In this document: positions 46,559-59,399 of the stretch, piece after piece
How the letters are laid out: each line of letters begins with the position of its first letter
How positions within the stretch are numbered: position 1 is the first letter of the stretch
DNA from: Rhinopomastus cyanomelas
Taxonomy: Eukaryota; Chordata; Aves; Bucerotiformes; Rhinopomastidae
DNA length: 64,000 nt
Direction: 5' to 3'
NCBI GenBank assembly: GCA_013400115.1
Contig: VXBP01000359.1
Location: forward strand, 124,001-188,000
Program-made: the position numbers and the translations under genes
Notes under the pieces: model-generated
The model's input: the letters and a program-made list of their open reading frames with translations, nothing else
Database searches by the model: none
Told to the model about the DNA's origin: nothing

Positions 46559-47409
46559 AACAGGACAAATTAAAACCTGTTGTTGTGCTCTTACCTGGCA
46601 GTGCTGATTCCTGAGCAGTGATGGCTGTGCACAATATTGCCTTGTTTATCTTTTTGCTGATTTACAGAAATAAATTCCTTTATCCACTGTGCACTGAGAC
46701 ACGTCCATGCAATTCACTCTTCTCAACGTGCGTTATTAGCTCTTATCCCTCCACAACAATTTGCTAAAATAATTGCCTCAGCCACAATGACCTTGTTAAG
46801 AGGTGTTTCTGAGGAAGATGTGCAACAGTTTATTTCTTACTGTCGCTTTCTTGTTTAAATTAGCATAATTTCTTCTTTAAAACAAACAGATCTGACTCCT
46901 CCGTTCACCAGCAGTGCAGGCGGGGGCTGTTCCTGCTGCTTTTACTTAGTTATTAGCTTGGGCTGAGTTTTCCTTTGGATGGTAACTAATGATAGATTTT
47001 GGAGGTAAACAGCTGCTTTCATGGAGTGACGTGTTAGTATTTTGCTTTGAAATCCCAGTGTCAGAGTGAAATTTATAATGAACAGCTTTTTTAATGTTCC
47101 TTTCATAAAGACTGTCTGAAACTCTGTGCAGATAACTATACACATATATGAGTGCTCTCCATCTCTTTGATAGTTACTCTAGAAGAAGACCTTCCTTCCC
47201 ATTCTATGACAGTCTCTGGTGAGAAACAATTTCACCATGTGGGAGAGGAACACAAGAGTGTTGGTTGGTTCACTCTCTTCTCGCTGCTCTTGGAGGTCCT
47301 GCTTCTCTCCAAATTGTTGACTCTTTCAAACTTCTTAGAATTTTAATCAGTGAGGTAAATTTTTTATATTTTACTATAATTTCTACCAAAATCCCTATTC
47401 CAGAAGAGA
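46559..47409. other. Single-copy non-coding DNA
   Basis: About 850 bp, no gene or repeat recognised. Confidence 0.45.
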
Positions 47410-47571
47410 GTCACAGAACATTAGGGATTGGAAGGGACCACAAAAGATCATCTACTCCAATCCCCCTGCCACAGCAGGATCACCTAGACTAAGTCACACA
47501 GGAACATATCCAGATGGGCTTTAAACATCTCTGGAGAAGGAGACTCCACAACCTCCCTGGACAGCCTGTTC
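47410..47571 (-). mobile_element. CR1 LINE 3' end, head-to-head with a second tail
   Basis: Minus-strand class A tail from TCACAGAACATTAGGG to CTCCCTGGACAGCCTGTTC, then directly a sense-strand tail. Confidence 0.93.
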
Positions 47572-47625
47572 TTGGACTAGATGATCTTTCAAGGTCCCTT
47601 CCAATTCCTAGTGTTCTGTGATTCA
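47572..47625 (+). mobile_element. CR1 LINE 54-bp 3' tail, head-to-head partner
   Basis: TTGGACTAGATGATCTTTC to TAGTGTTCTGTGATTCAG. The minus-strand neighbour does not resume afterwards, so this is not a simple nested insertion. Confidence 0.9.
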
Positions 47626-49069
47626 GTTTTCCTTCCTTGTATGTTCTTCATACAAGCTCCATGTGCTCCATACAGACTCCCTCATTCCTGTGGGCATTTC
47701 AAAAAGCTGGTATTTTAAAGTTAGCAAGTTGCTATTTGAAATTTCTGGTAACTTTTGTTTTTTCTTAATTCTACCTGATTCTGATTTAATGTTCATTTAG
47801 TCAGTTTATTTTCAGTGTTTTCAGGTGGATGCAACTTCTGTTTCTTGAAGGATGCCTTTTTCATATCTAATAGCCTCTCTTACTCTGCTATTTGAGAACA
47901 ATGACTTATTTTTGAAAGGTAATATCCATGTTCTCTAAGCTTTTACCGTGGTGCCTTTAAGAGTCTCTACACCAGTTTATATAAAAAGAAAGCTGTAAAA
48001 TATTTATGTGAGTACTTTAAAATTTTAGCTGATTCTTTTTAATATATTTTTAACTAGGTTCTTCATTTTGGTATCATTCTTCTTTTTCAAGTAAAGCAAG
48101 ATAACCTTTCAAGTTAAACCTCTTGTGGGTTTCCTTTTGGGTTTCTTTTTGGCTTTTTTCCCCCTCTCACACAAGCAGTTTTGTATCTGAGTCTATTCCA
48201 GGGTTTTTCTTGGGTGACTTCATCTTAAATCTTCGGCTGATTCAAGAATTACGTCTTCTCTTCTGAGTTTTTTTTTTCATTAGCTGCTCCAAAAAAGCCA
48301 TTTGTTGTGGTTTACTGTGTCCACCAGACGTGATATGTAGCCATCGTATACTGTATGGGGACTGAATAAAGTCTGTCATTATTACTGTGCTTTATGTCTT
48401 CATAGCTCTTTGCACTCCCCGGAAATTTGTAGCTGTTGCCATCCTAGTCTATTTTAGATATATTTTACATTTCTGGTTTTGTACATCTTGCTTAGCTCTC
48501 CAAAACTTTGTAGAGAAATAGGAGGCATCTTCCTAATACTCGCGCAAATAATCACTTACTAACCCTTAGTCATCCTTTTCAAAGCTTAAGGGGCAGGATC
48601 ACATGAGATAAGATGTTCCTCTCATTCCAGCAATAACATGTTTTTCTTCCCCCTGCAACCTTGAATTGCAATGTCCCTTGAGTAATTCTCATGATTTGCA
48701 GTTGTGTGTTGGTATATCAGTACAGCTTCATCCCGTGTTACACCAGTTACGCTGCTGATTTATCCTGAGGGCCAGTGCCACCTTCTAGATCTTCTGTAAC
48801 AAATGGCTTGTAAACCAACTAGTCTGCTCTTGTCCTTGAAGCCAGGTCAGTGGGTATTTTCTGGACTGCTTCTCAAGGTGGGAAATGCCACCCAAGTCTT
48901 CCTTGTGAGTTTCATCTAAAATGAAAAATTTTTCATTTGATAGATGGATATTTCCTATCACCACTCGTAACCTGTCAGAGTCCCCAATGGGTTTTCATCC
49001 CATAGAAAGCTCTTGTAATCTGTGGTGTAGGAACCAGAATTTCAAGACTTCAGGGGGTTTTTTTCCTAA
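47626..49069. other. AT-rich single-copy DNA
   Basis: About 1.44 kb, T-rich on the plus strand, no gene or CR1. Confidence 0.45.
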
Positions 49070-49335
49070 GAACCACAGAATATTAGGGATTGGAAGGCAC
49101 CTTGAAAGATCATCTAGTCCAAGACAGGTGGGTTTTAAACGTCTCCAGAGAACAAGACTTTGCAATCCCCCTGGGCAGCCTGTTCCAGTGCTCTGTCACC
49201 CTCACTGGGAAGAAGTTCCTTCTGATATTCCTATGTTCCAGCTCACACCCATTGCCCCTTGTCCTATGACTAGATGACATTGAGAAGAGCCTGGCTCCAT
49301 CCTCCTAACACTCACCCTTCACATATTTATAGACA
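49070..49335 (-). mobile_element. CR1 LINE, class A, with internal deletion
   Basis: 3' tail to ATCATCTAGTCCA, then a jump to AGACAGGTGGGTTTTAAAC (about 75 bp lost, TCCA shared at the break). It continues to TTCACATATTTATAGACA. Confidence 0.92.
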
Positions 49336-49539
49336 CCTCTCCTGCTCTGTTTAAGGAGCGAGTGAAAACCAGGGAGGTAGCCTTTTCTAATCACCTGTTG
49401 ATCTTCTGTGGTGTTGAAATTTTGAAAGAAGAGAATTTGCCTGTGTTATCATGGTATGTTCATTCCTTCTGATGGTCTTTTGCCTCCTGAAAAAGAGCAA
49501 ATAAGTTTTATGTGCTGCAAGCTTCTAGTGTGACTTGAT

Positions 49540-49651
49540 CTGCCTAGATGTGTTCCTGTGCAACTAGATGTTTCTGCTGTGTCAGGGGGATTGGACTAGA
49601 CGATCTTTCAAGGTCCCCTCCAATCCCTAATGATTCTATGATCTCTGCATG
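49540..49651 (+). mobile_element. CR1 LINE 3' tail, class A
   Basis: CTGCCTAGATGTGTTCCTG to TGATTCTATGATC, with the ORF2 end and UTR. Confidence 0.9.
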
Positions 49652-50405
49652 AGAGTGGATGTTAGTAGTAAGTGTGGCTTTCCTAATGAGGACCTGTTCT
49701 GCATGAAGCCCTGTCACAAATAATAATAACAAACACCCACTTTCTGCTGGTATCTCAGAACAAAAGGAGACTACTGACTGTTTCCTCCACGGCTGTGTCA
49801 CCAGCATATCCTCATTACCTGTCCATGGCAGCTGAGAACTGATTTATCCCCTGATGGTCAGAATGCTACCTGCAGTTTGGCTGTTTGCTTTTTTGTTTCG
49901 AAAGGTACAAGTAAATACTTCTCTCTTTTTCAAAATAATTTCTGGAGAATGCTGATTGTGCCGCTCGCAAGACGTTGGATTGCTTAGTGCACTTCCTGGC
50001 CCCTCAGCCCGTGACCTCCCAGAGTGGCAAACTCATGTGATTCCAGACAAGCTCCTGAATTGGCAGGAAATGATCTGACTGGTAGGAGGGAAATCAGACT
50101 GTGATTTCTTTCAAAGAGGATTTGCCTTATTGTTCCTGCCTTTGGGGTATGTGCACAGGTGCCTGCTGTCCATGTGGAGAGAATAAGAAGCTCTGTAATG
50201 CCATCGTCACGACTAGTAGTCACATGCCTCAGTTTCTTTGTTTTCCTGTGTGCTGTTTTGCTCTGGGGTCGTCTTCAGCTACTCCAGACTGCAGGAAGGA
50301 AACATAGGAAAACCTGGTTTTAGATTTTGAGCATTTGACTTGAAAGAAGAGTGACTAAAGATCTGGAGAGGGCAGCCACTTGAGGAAGATAAGCTTGGTA
50401 AGGGG
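49652..50405. other. Single-copy non-coding DNA
   Basis: About 750 bp, no supported feature. Confidence 0.45.
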
Positions 50406-50682
50406 AACCACAGAATCAGTCTGGCTTGAGAAGACCTCAGGAACCATCAAGGCCAACCATCTACCCTATGTTACAAGTTCTCGCCTAAACCATATCCCTC
50501 AACACCTCATCCAAACCATCTTTAAAGACATCCAGGGATGGCGACTCAGTCACCTCCCTGGGTGCCTGACCACCCTTTTTGTGAAGAAATTCTTCCTAAT
50601 ATCCACTCTAAGCGAACCCTGTTGTAACTTGAATCCATTCCCTCTTGATCTATCACTAATTGCTTATGAGAAGAAGAGTAGA
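50406..50682 (-). mobile_element. CR1 LINE, class B
   Basis: ACCACAGAATCAGTCTGGC, then CAAGGCCAACCATCTACCC, CAACACCTCATCCAAACC, ACATCCAGGGATGGCGACTC and TGTTGTAACTTGAATCC. Same class as the nested copy at 12370-12720. Confidence 0.85.
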
Positions 50683-50845
50683 CATTCATGTGACTGAATG
50701 TCTGTTTTCAGTGACACCAAAATCTACAGAGCAGCTGGGTGGGAGGATAAGGTTTTTCGTTTCTCTGGAGTTGTAGCATAGAATCTCACAGTGCTTCCCA
50801 TGGGTTCCAGCAGTGACAATTTAGAAATAAATGGTTGAGCCTGTC

Positions 50846-51347
50846 CTTCCTCAGTTCTTCCAAGGTGGACACAGAGCTGCTGGAAGGTGTCCAGCATAGA
50901 GCAATGAGAATGATGAAGGAAGTGGAGCACCTCCCTGATGAGGAAAGGCTGGGGGAGCTCAGTCTCTTTAGATTGGAGAAGAGGAGACTCAGGGGTGACC
51001 TCATTAATGTCTATAAATATGTGAAGGGTGGGTGTCAGGAGGATGGCACCGGGCTCTTCTCAGTGTCATCTAGTGATAGGATAAATAGGTGTAAGCTGGA
51101 ACATAGGAGGTTCCATATAAATATCATAAGGAACTACTTCTCAGTGAGGGTGATGGAGCACTGGAAGGGGCTGCCCAGGGGAGTTGTGGAGTCTCTGTCT
51201 CTGGAGACATGTAAAACCTGCCTGGCCATGTTCCTGTGTGACTTGGTCCAGGTGGTCCTGCTCTGGCAGGGGGATTGGACTGGATGATCTTTCCAGGTCT
51301 CTTCCAATCCGTAACATTCTGTGATTCTTTGATTCTTTGTGATTCTT
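50846..51347 (+). mobile_element. CR1 LINE, class A, about 500 bp
   Basis: From CCTCAGTTCTTCCAAGGTGG to repeated TGATTCTTTGATTCTTTGTG octamer variants. A continuous ORF2 C-terminal frame runs through it. Confidence 0.94.
50868..51287 (+). pseudogene. CR1 ORF2 C-terminal remnant with lost stop
   Basis: Open frame with DTELLEGVQHRAMRMMKEVE, GDLINVYKYVKGGCQEDGTG and NIIRNYFSVRVMEHWKGLPR. The usual stop (GGTCTAGG) is GGTCCAGG here, so the frame runs on past FLCDLV into the UTR for a further 15 codons. The RT and endonuclease parts are missing. This is a dead copy. Confidence 0.88.
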
Positions 51348-52330
51348 GTGGACCTGAAGAGTCCTCCTGCTGAATCTTGGAGTATGTTAGTAGAGACAGG
51401 CTTGTGTTAGAAGGGCAATTCCATGTCATTTAGCTACAGAGGTTTATTGCATTTTGCTTAGAGATCGTGACCAACACCAGATAGGAGCAGAGTTAGTGTT
51501 GTCGCTGAGGCCCTGCAGGCTCCTACTTCTGAGGTTCCATCTAAAGGTTGAAAGATTTATAGCCTTTATCTGAGTTATGGCTGTTGCAAGCTTTGTGATA
51601 CACTTAGAATCACAAAACCCTTTAAGGGTTCTACTTCATGAATCCCCTACACATCCTGGTTCCTGGAATCCCAATTCCAGTAATATTGCAGGAAATACCG
51701 TGTCACAATAACTTTCAGTCCGGCAGTTCTGTTTTCTAGCAAGGAAATTGAATTAAAAGAGGGTAGAATTAGATGAGAAACCTCTGTTGGGACTAATTAG
51801 AAATAATTCTGCATGGTGTAAGGTTAAATGTTCAATCCACTGAAACTATGCAAAGCCATGGCTTGTCCAGCTTCCAGCATGCTGAGTGAGAAAGGAAATG
51901 AGACTCTCCCCGGAGACAGTTCCTTTTGGAAGAGGAGGGAAAACTTCACAGCTGAGGAAGTCAGGTTTATGCTGTGCCTTTTCTGAAAGGAGGCTCCACC
52001 AGTCTGTGGTTCAAAAATATGGTGTTCCTGCAGTTGGGGCTTTTCTGCAGATTTTAATTCAATTTCACTGAGGAACAAAGAGCTTTTCATGGAGACACGA
52101 CCATCTTTCCCCTTCACTTCTTCAATGCCTCCAAAAGAAAAATTTAGTGGAGATGTATCTTAGGATGAGAGCAACTTTAGGACTTGAAGAACTCTCTGTC
52201 CAAATGAACTTTAGCTTAAGACACATGCATGATTTTGTTTTTTTAAGGGGGCTGTTGCTGTTGGTTTGAACACCTGTGGCTCTGTCTCTCTTTTTCATGC
52301 TCTATCTCTCTTTTACGTGCTCTGTGTCTC
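51348..52330. other. Single-copy non-coding DNA
   Basis: About 980 bp, no gene or repeat recognised. Confidence 0.45.
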
Positions 52331-52601
52331 TGACTGGGAAGAAGTTCCTTCTCATATTTATACGGAACCTCCTATGTTCCAGCTGACACGCATTGCCCCT
52401 TGTCTATCACTAGATGACACTGAGAAGAGTCTGGCTCCATCCTCCTGACACCCACCCTTCACATATTTATAGACATTAATGAGGTCACCCCCTCAGTCTC
52501 CTCTCCTCCAAGGTCAAGAGACCTAGTCCCTCAGCCTTTCCTCGTAAGCGAGGTGCTCTACTTCCTTCATCATCCTCGTTGCTCTACGCTGGACCCCCTT
52601 T
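52331..52601 (-). mobile_element. CR1 LINE ORF2 piece lacking its 3' end
   Basis: Begins inside the element at TGACTGGGAAGAAGTTCC, with no tail or UTR to its left. It continues 5' to TTGCTCTACGCTGGACCC. The 3' part was probably deleted, since new CR1 insertions keep the 3' end. Confidence 0.9.
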
Positions 52602-53250
52602 AATTTCATTACTGTTTATTTTTTGGACCCAAGTTACACATCCTACTTTTGCAGTGTGAGGTTGAGTGAACAGTGTTTCCTGTATGAAGGCCCATAAGGG
52701 TCATCTTACAAAACAGTGACTGAACTTGGAACACCCATAAATGAGTTCTTCAGAAGTTGGAGGTGAAGGCTCCTTTGGTGAGGTGTCAAGAGAGAGCTTG
52801 AACTGCAGAGCTGGCTTTTCCAGTACTGCATAGCTCTGAGCATTGGCTTCAGCTGTGGACTCCAGTGTGCTCCATCACATTTAGTGCCATTTGCGTATTT
52901 ATCTGGTGCCAGTTAAGAGAGGCAAAATTTTATTAAGCGCGTTAATCACCTAGCAACATTTGGCTTGCTGTCTCAACTGCAGAAGAAACAGATAAAAGGA
53001 AAAATAAAAGGTTTTGTGCATAATGTAATTGTAAAGCATGAAGGAAATGAAAACTGCAAACATAAAAGATCAGTTGTTCTCTCAAATCCTTTCCATTCTA
53101 ATGTGTTTTAATACCTCAGAAAAAGAAAAGGACCCTTTTATGTGTGACTTTTATCTAGGTTTTCATCTTGTAACACCACCAAACCACTTGTGCTTTGAGA
53201 AAGTCTACTTACAAGTTTTTATAAGTGTTTATGAAAATGGCAGGACAATT
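52602..53250. other. Single-copy non-coding DNA
   Basis: About 650 bp, no supported feature. Confidence 0.45.
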
Positions 53251-54042
53251 TGATAGAAGCCAGAGAGTAGTGGTCAGGTCAGAGTCTAGTTGGAGGCCAG
53301 TGTCTACTGGAGTCCCCAAGCATCGGTATTGGGACCAGTGCTATTCAATGTATTCATTAATGACTTGCATGAGGGATTAGAGAGCACTGTCAGCAGGTTT
53401 GCTGATGACACAAAGCTGAGAGCAGTGGCTGACACCTCACCAGGCATCAGACATCCTTGGGTGGATCAGAAGCAGAGTGGTTAGCAGATTAAGAGAGGTT
53501 CTCCTCCCCTTCTACTCTGCCCTGGTGACACTGCATCTGGAGTATTGTGTCCAGTTCTGGACCCCTCAGTACAAGGAGGACACAGAACTGCTGGAGAGAG
53601 TCCAGCACCGAGCCACAAAGATGATGAAGGAAGTGGAGCATCTCTCTGACAAAGAAAGGCTGAGGGAGCTGGGTCTCTTTAGCTTGGAAGAAAGGAGATG
53701 GACCTCATTAATGTTGATAAACACATGAAGGGTAGGTATTAGGAGGATGAAGCCAGGCTCTTCTTGGTGGTATCTAATGACAGAACAGGGGGCAATGGGT
53801 GTAAGCTGGAACATAGGAGGTTCCACATCAATATGAGAAGAAACTTCTTCCCAGAGAGGGTGATGGAGCACTGGAAGGGGCTGCCCAGTGGGGTTGTGGA
53901 GTCTCCTTCTCTGGAGATGTTTAAAACCCACCTAGATGCATTGTAGTGCAACTTGGTCTAGATGCTCCTGCTGTGTCAGGGGGATTGGACTAGATTATCT
54001 TTCAAGGTCCCTTCCAATCCCTAATGTTATGCGATTCTGTGA
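53251..54042 (+). mobile_element. CR1 LINE, RT to 3' end, with deletion
   Basis: About 790 bp from GATAGAAGCCAGAGAGTAG to GCGATTCTGTGA. About 190 bp are lost between CACCTCACCAGGCATCAG and ACATCCTTGGGTGGATCAG. Confidence 0.94.
53290..53728 (+). pseudogene. CR1 ORF2 remnant: RT motif C and post-RT region
   Basis: Frame 53290-53484 has ASVLGPVLFNVFINDLHEGL (RT motif B region) and RFADDTKL (motif C). After the deletion and a frame change, 53477-53728 reads VSRLREVLLPFYSALVTLHL and DTELLERVQHRATKMMKEVE. The catalytic Asp pair is present, but the frame is broken and the N-terminal domains are absent. Confidence 0.88.
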
Positions 54043-55710
54043 AGTTCTGTTGGTTGGACCCTTCTTGTAAGGTATCCACTGAGTGGTTTTGTGTTTCTGC
54101 ATTAGTTGTGCTAGGGATTTGCTATAATGGATGTCATAACCATCTGCTGAAGCTTTGGGAAGTATTGACCATCAGTTGTAACATAGTCTTTTCAATTGTA
54201 GCTCCAAGTAATTGTGTTTTCTTCATTAATTTGTAAGATATTACCCTGTATTTAAAAGCACAAGGAAAATCCCATTTAAGGAGGCTTTGTCCTCTGGTTT
54301 TTAATAACAATAAGGTTTTTTCATGTTAAATTTAAAGCATGTAACTCCTCAGCAAATAAGCTGCTTCGTGTAATCAAGAGCAGCACAACTGGACTATGAG
54401 CGTCTGCTCTGATCCCAGTTTTCAAATACCACAGAGTCTTCAAACACAGAAGGAACCGATGTCGTCTCTACTCTCCCTGTTTTCTGCTTTGAAAAGTCAA
54501 AACTTCCTTTCTCATGTAATTGCCCTTGCAGATCTCATCAGTGACGGTTCACATGCTGTGCCTCACAGATCAGAGAGATTTCAAAGCTTGCTTTCTGATG
54601 AGTAAGAGCTTCTCTAGCCATCACGCCCAGCCAGCCTCGCTGCCTGCTTCTCTCCAGCTCTTGCAGTATTGCTTTATTGTCTTTACGCTGCTGAACTCGC
54701 CAGTTGAGCTGCTTGTACTGCCGCATCTCACAGTGGGACGTGGGCACAGACCTTGCTGCGGAGCAGGAAAGTTGTTTGCCTTTGGTTTTTTTGTCCCTTG
54801 TCAGGATTAATCCACAAGTACTTAGTGTTATGTGCGACTGCATTGTAACAGCTCAAAATTCTTATCAAAAGATACTTAGTTTTGCAGGTCACTTTAATGA
54901 ATTGAGATAGTTGATAACTTAATAAAGGAATCAAGCTGGCAAGCTATGCGATAAACAACCGGTTCTTCAAGAGCCTCCTAGTTATTCTTGTCTGTTCCCA
55001 GCTTTATACTTAGTAGGAGAAGTTATTTTAGGACACATTAAAAAAACCCCTTCATAAATATGATCACATTCCTGACAAGTGAGTGGCTTTTCTGACTTTA
55101 AATGTCAGCATCTGACAGCGTTTCCACTTCCTACCTCAGGTCTGTTATATTGCTGGCAGTTCACAGTATTCAAGCAGCGTTCATGGATGGTTATGACGTG
55201 GCGTTTCATAATCGCTGCTCCGTACGGCACCGTCAACGAACACACCTCCTTTCTTCTAGCAGCTTTTCTTCACCTTCAGTGTAAAGTTGCCCTGACAATT
55301 TCCCAGTGGGTCCTGTTTTGAAAAAACCTATTTAAAACCTCAGTCTAGAACTGCAGAGGTGCAGTTACAACTGTGTCAAAGCAATTCCTTCTATCGTGTG
55401 GATTCCTTAGTCTCAAATATCAGAACAAACTTCAGGAATTCAGTGCTTTGTCACAGTCACTAACTACTACTGCGAGTAGGAGATACTCATCACTTTGCTT
55501 TTTTTTTCTTCCTTGTAGGTAAATTGTGTGAAGCACAATGAGTAAAAATACTTGAATGAAAGTAAAATTGCTTGTACTTACAAGAAAACACTTCAAAAAC
55601 ATCTAGATTAATAAAGGTGTGTTTCTTTCTTGAGTGCAAGTTTTCCTTTCCTTGTGGGGTATAGGAAGCCAGGGTGCCTTAACCTTTTAATCCCTCCCAA
55701 GCAGTGCATT
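54043..55710. other. Single-copy non-coding DNA
   Basis: About 1.67 kb, no CR1. Frames at 54520-54934 on both strands overlap and are unsupported. Confidence 0.45.
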
Positions 55711-55895
55711 CCTTGAGGGTGATGGAGCCCTGGAACAGGCTGCCCAGGGGAGTTGTGGAGTCTCCTTCTCTGGAGATGTTTAAAACCCACCTGGATGTGT
55801 TCCTGTGTGACTTGGTGTAGGTGATCCTGCTGTGTCAGGGGGATTGGACTAGATGATCTTTCGAGGCCCCTTCCAATCCCTAATGATTCTGTGAA
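55711..55895 (+). mobile_element. CR1 LINE, class A, 5'-truncated
   Basis: TTGAGGGTGATGGAGCCCTG through the ORF2 end and UTR to ATGATTCTGTGA. The stop region reads GGTGTAGG, so the usual stop codon is altered. Confidence 0.92.
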
Positions 55896-56367
55896 AGTAG
55901 TATGTAGAACCCACATTTGATGGATGAGCTAATAATTCTGCTTTCTCTTAAATAGTATTTTCAGATAACTTGTTCTGATTTAAAAACAGCCCAACCAGAA
56001 ATGACAAATCTGTGAAAGAAGCAACAATTTTGTGTTTGAAATTTTCTTGCTCGATCTGCATGACCGAAGGATGAGGATTTTCTGTGCTTTCCAAATCCTC
56101 ACTCTTTTTCCTGAAGAATGAGGGAAATCCCATGACTGTAAGGGAATGCTCATATGTCATTTAATTACACATCAGCATCAGTTCTGCAGGCAGTGGCCTC
56201 TTGGCAGATGGCAGTGTCTTGAAGAATGTTAAAGTAGAGCTTGGGTTAGTGGCGAGTGCTGGCTCTGCAGCAAGAGATGGCAGGCTCTTTGCTCAGTGCA
56301 CTCGAATATATTTCACCACAGAATGAAAACAAACATTTGTGGTTGCTGTATTCAGGAGGGAAACAAG
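55896..56367. other. Single-copy non-coding DNA
   Basis: About 470 bp, nothing recognised. Confidence 0.45.
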
Positions 56368-56440
56368 CATCCTGCTCTGGCAGGGACATTGGACTAGATG
56401 ATCTTTTGAGGTCCCTTCCAAGCCCTAATGTTCTGTGATC
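56368..56440 (+). mobile_element. CR1 LINE 3' tail, class A
   Basis: CATCCTGCTCTGGCAGGGAC to CTAATGTTCTGTGATC, UTR only. Confidence 0.9.
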
Positions 56441-59399
56441 TGTCTGTAGTAACTGTGTTGGTAGTTCTGTGGTGGGGGACGCTTGTCAAGACTAAAATGT
56501 ACCATTTTCTCCTGTTGATTTTGGATTGGTGAATGCTTCTCAAAGGACTAAAAATGGGGTTGGTAATGGCCTTTGTTGTTAAGTAGAACTTTGGGTATAT
56601 GCTTTGCAGATGTGCTGCTAGGTAGGTGATTAAATTCATTTAGCAGTGCATTTGGATATTATCATTGGCTCTCACTGCTAGGAGCATTGAGCACAATCTG
56701 TGGCCCTCTAAGCATGTAAATTATCCTTTCAGCAAATTCCTAGCACAGAGGTATGCCCCGTGCACTTGGTATTCTGTAGCCTCAGTTCAGTAGCATTCTG
56801 ACTTGTCTAATAGTGAGGTTTTATATTTCATCTTAAACTTTTTTAGAGTAAAGTTGTTATTTATCTAGGTTCTTTTTCTGTTGTCCTAAATCAGAAGGGG
56901 AGAGTCCTTGGTGTTGATGGCTAGATAAGGATTTTGAGTTCTGTTCATCTTGAAGATGCTGGAGTTGACGCGTGCTCCAACTGGTTGACAGAAGAGAACG
57001 ATGCAATTCCTTTGTGTCAGCATCCATATCAAACTTTTCCAGGACTGTTATAAACCTCTTGCCCATCTCAAACTTCCGTACAAACAAAAAAGAGCCGTTG
57101 TAAACCTCTTGTACTAAACCTCCTTGAAAATCATTGGGCTCTTCCTACCAAGGAATTCTTCAGCCTGGTTCTTTTCAATCCCACAGGAGCTAGTAAAATA
57201 AAATGAGCAAGGTGGGCTTTTTATTACATTAGTGAAGCAATGTGAAATAACTGGTTATTTCACTGTAGTTCAGACTTGGCAGTCTGAATTTTTTAGTTTC
57301 ATGGAAGTACAGGAAAAAGAAATATTGCCAATTGTATGGAAAGAGTTTACTGTGTAGGATTCCTTGTTGCTTAGTGAATCTCTGAGTCACAAACTTGCTG
57401 TAGCTCTGCTACAACTAAGAGAGAGAATTTCCACTTCCCCCTCCCGGGTCTTGCCAGCCTTCTCTGCCTCTCTGCTGGAGAAACTGCTAAGCAAGGACAA
57501 AGTTTGGGGTTGTTCCACTGGGCTGCAGCTGCCTTACCTTGTGATTCGAAGGGAGGTGTAGGAGACAAGAGGAGGGTTTAAACTTCAGGGGGGCACAGCT
57601 TGATGCACTTTATTATGCACTTCACAAACATCAAAGCAAAGGGGTTTTTTGTTATATCGGGCATTTTGGAAGCTGGGAATGATGGCTCTGTGGCAGTGAC
57701 TGCAGAGGCTTACAGTAGCAAAGTGCTGCATCAGTTGTTTGTGTGGTGAGTTCTGGGAAGCCAAAGTGGCTTCTGGGAACCTGGTGTGTTGTCGTTTTGA
57801 AGCCAAAAGAAGCGCTGGGTCTTACAGGGGGGTATTTCAGCATCGGAGACGTCCCTTGATGTTAGCTGTCAGGAAAGCAGTATAGTTCATCTGCAGTTGT
57901 GCAAGGGAAGGCTTGATTTAAATGGGAGAGCAAACACATCAGCACTGGTCTTTGATTTTTCTTGATAGAGAAGAATAAAGCTTCTTGGTCTCAGGCTTCC
58001 GCAGGATCTGTGGACACAGTGGTCAGGAATGATTGTGAGTGCTGTGGAAGGTGCCAGGCACTGAGATTCCTGAACTCACAAAGCAGCTGAGCAATTTGTG
58101 CTTTTTGCAGACCTGGGACACAGCCAAATTAGCCAGCCAGTTGCTCAGCCTTGGTGTGTAAATAAAGGAGGGTTGTGCCCCTACGTGTCAGCCCCTTAGA
58201 CTAGAGGGAAAGCAGCTAACAGGGGTCAATGAATGAATTTCCCAAACCGCAGTGGGCTAGAAGAAGGGGAGAGTGGGAAAAGAGTAAGTTTGGCTGTTGT
58301 TTTGTTTTTTTTAAGGAGATGGGAGCACTCATTACACTTGATGAAGAGAAGAATAATCTGAGAGTCAAAGGTTCTTAATTATGTTTTCACTTGATATGAG
58401 CTTTGTCTTGCAGAGCTCTTGGGCAGCCATGCCAAGGCGCTCTGTGTTTAGAGCCATTTGTATTCGACAGGTGAACATTTACGCGTGTCTCTAGGCAAAG
58501 AGTTCACATGCAGAAATGAAAATCCACCTGCGCTTCTCTGAGGTGAAGGAGTCAATCCCCAAAAGGCTGCAAACTCTGTGTCCGTACAAGAACTTTGGAT
58601 TGCAGAACAGAGTGGTAAATGCTGAATGTGCAGAAGACCTTAATTTCCTGTGTGCAGGGCTGAGCAAGGTTATTAAGGAGCCCTTTCAAGTTAAAGGTTT
58701 TCCCTGGGGAAACTCCAGAAACACAGCTGCTTAAAAGGAAAGAGAGAGAGAGAGGGGGTAAAAAAGTAGGAACAGAAAAGGTGCTGAGATGTGCTATGTG
58801 CTGCATGGAAGATGGAGGCCATATTTAGCACAAAGCTGAGGAGAGGCAAGGTAGCAGCAGTAGAAATGGGAGGAGGGACTGAGCTTGAGGGACCGACCAA
58901 GCTTTCATCAGCACTCGTTCTTGCTCCTCGTACCCTACCCAGACACGTCGCATGCTGGTGTAGAGGGTTGCTGGCGTGTGAGAGGACAAAACCTGCGAGT
59001 GCTGAATGAGCGTTGAATCAACAACTGGAGCTGAGGAGAGAAAGAGAGAAGAAAGTGTGTGTTTGTTCTGACTAGAGCTGATCTGGGAGATCTGTGTATG
59101 GGAAACTTGAGTTTGGTGACTTTGCTGCATCGCTGGAACTATCTGTGGGAGCAGAATCCACTGGTGCTGTCTAGTGCACCTAAAGGAAGGCTGTTCTGGA
59201 GGGACAAGGGTGTGTTTGGGGAAAGCAGCAGAGAAATGCAGGTGATAGTTTGGAATAGACAAACCCCTTAAAGGATGGGGTTTTGGAGAGGCTTTCCAGG
59301 AGTCTTCCAAAATAATTGAGAGAAACCCTACTGTGATGTGGAAATTGAGGAGAAAGCCTAGGAATCAGGATGACTGTAATTTTTGAACTATATGAATCA
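56441..59399. other. CR1-free single-copy DNA
   Basis: About 2.96 kb with no CR1. Includes a GA microsatellite (about 58740-58757). A 72-codon frame at 58516-58734 is compositionally protein-like but unrecognised. The minus frame 58825-59310 (161 codons) has no family features. Confidence 0.4.

Noticed and set aside
58825..59310. 161-codon open frame, minus strand
   Set aside because: Ser/Pro/Leu-rich with no family features, and overlapped by plus-strand frames. Not supported.
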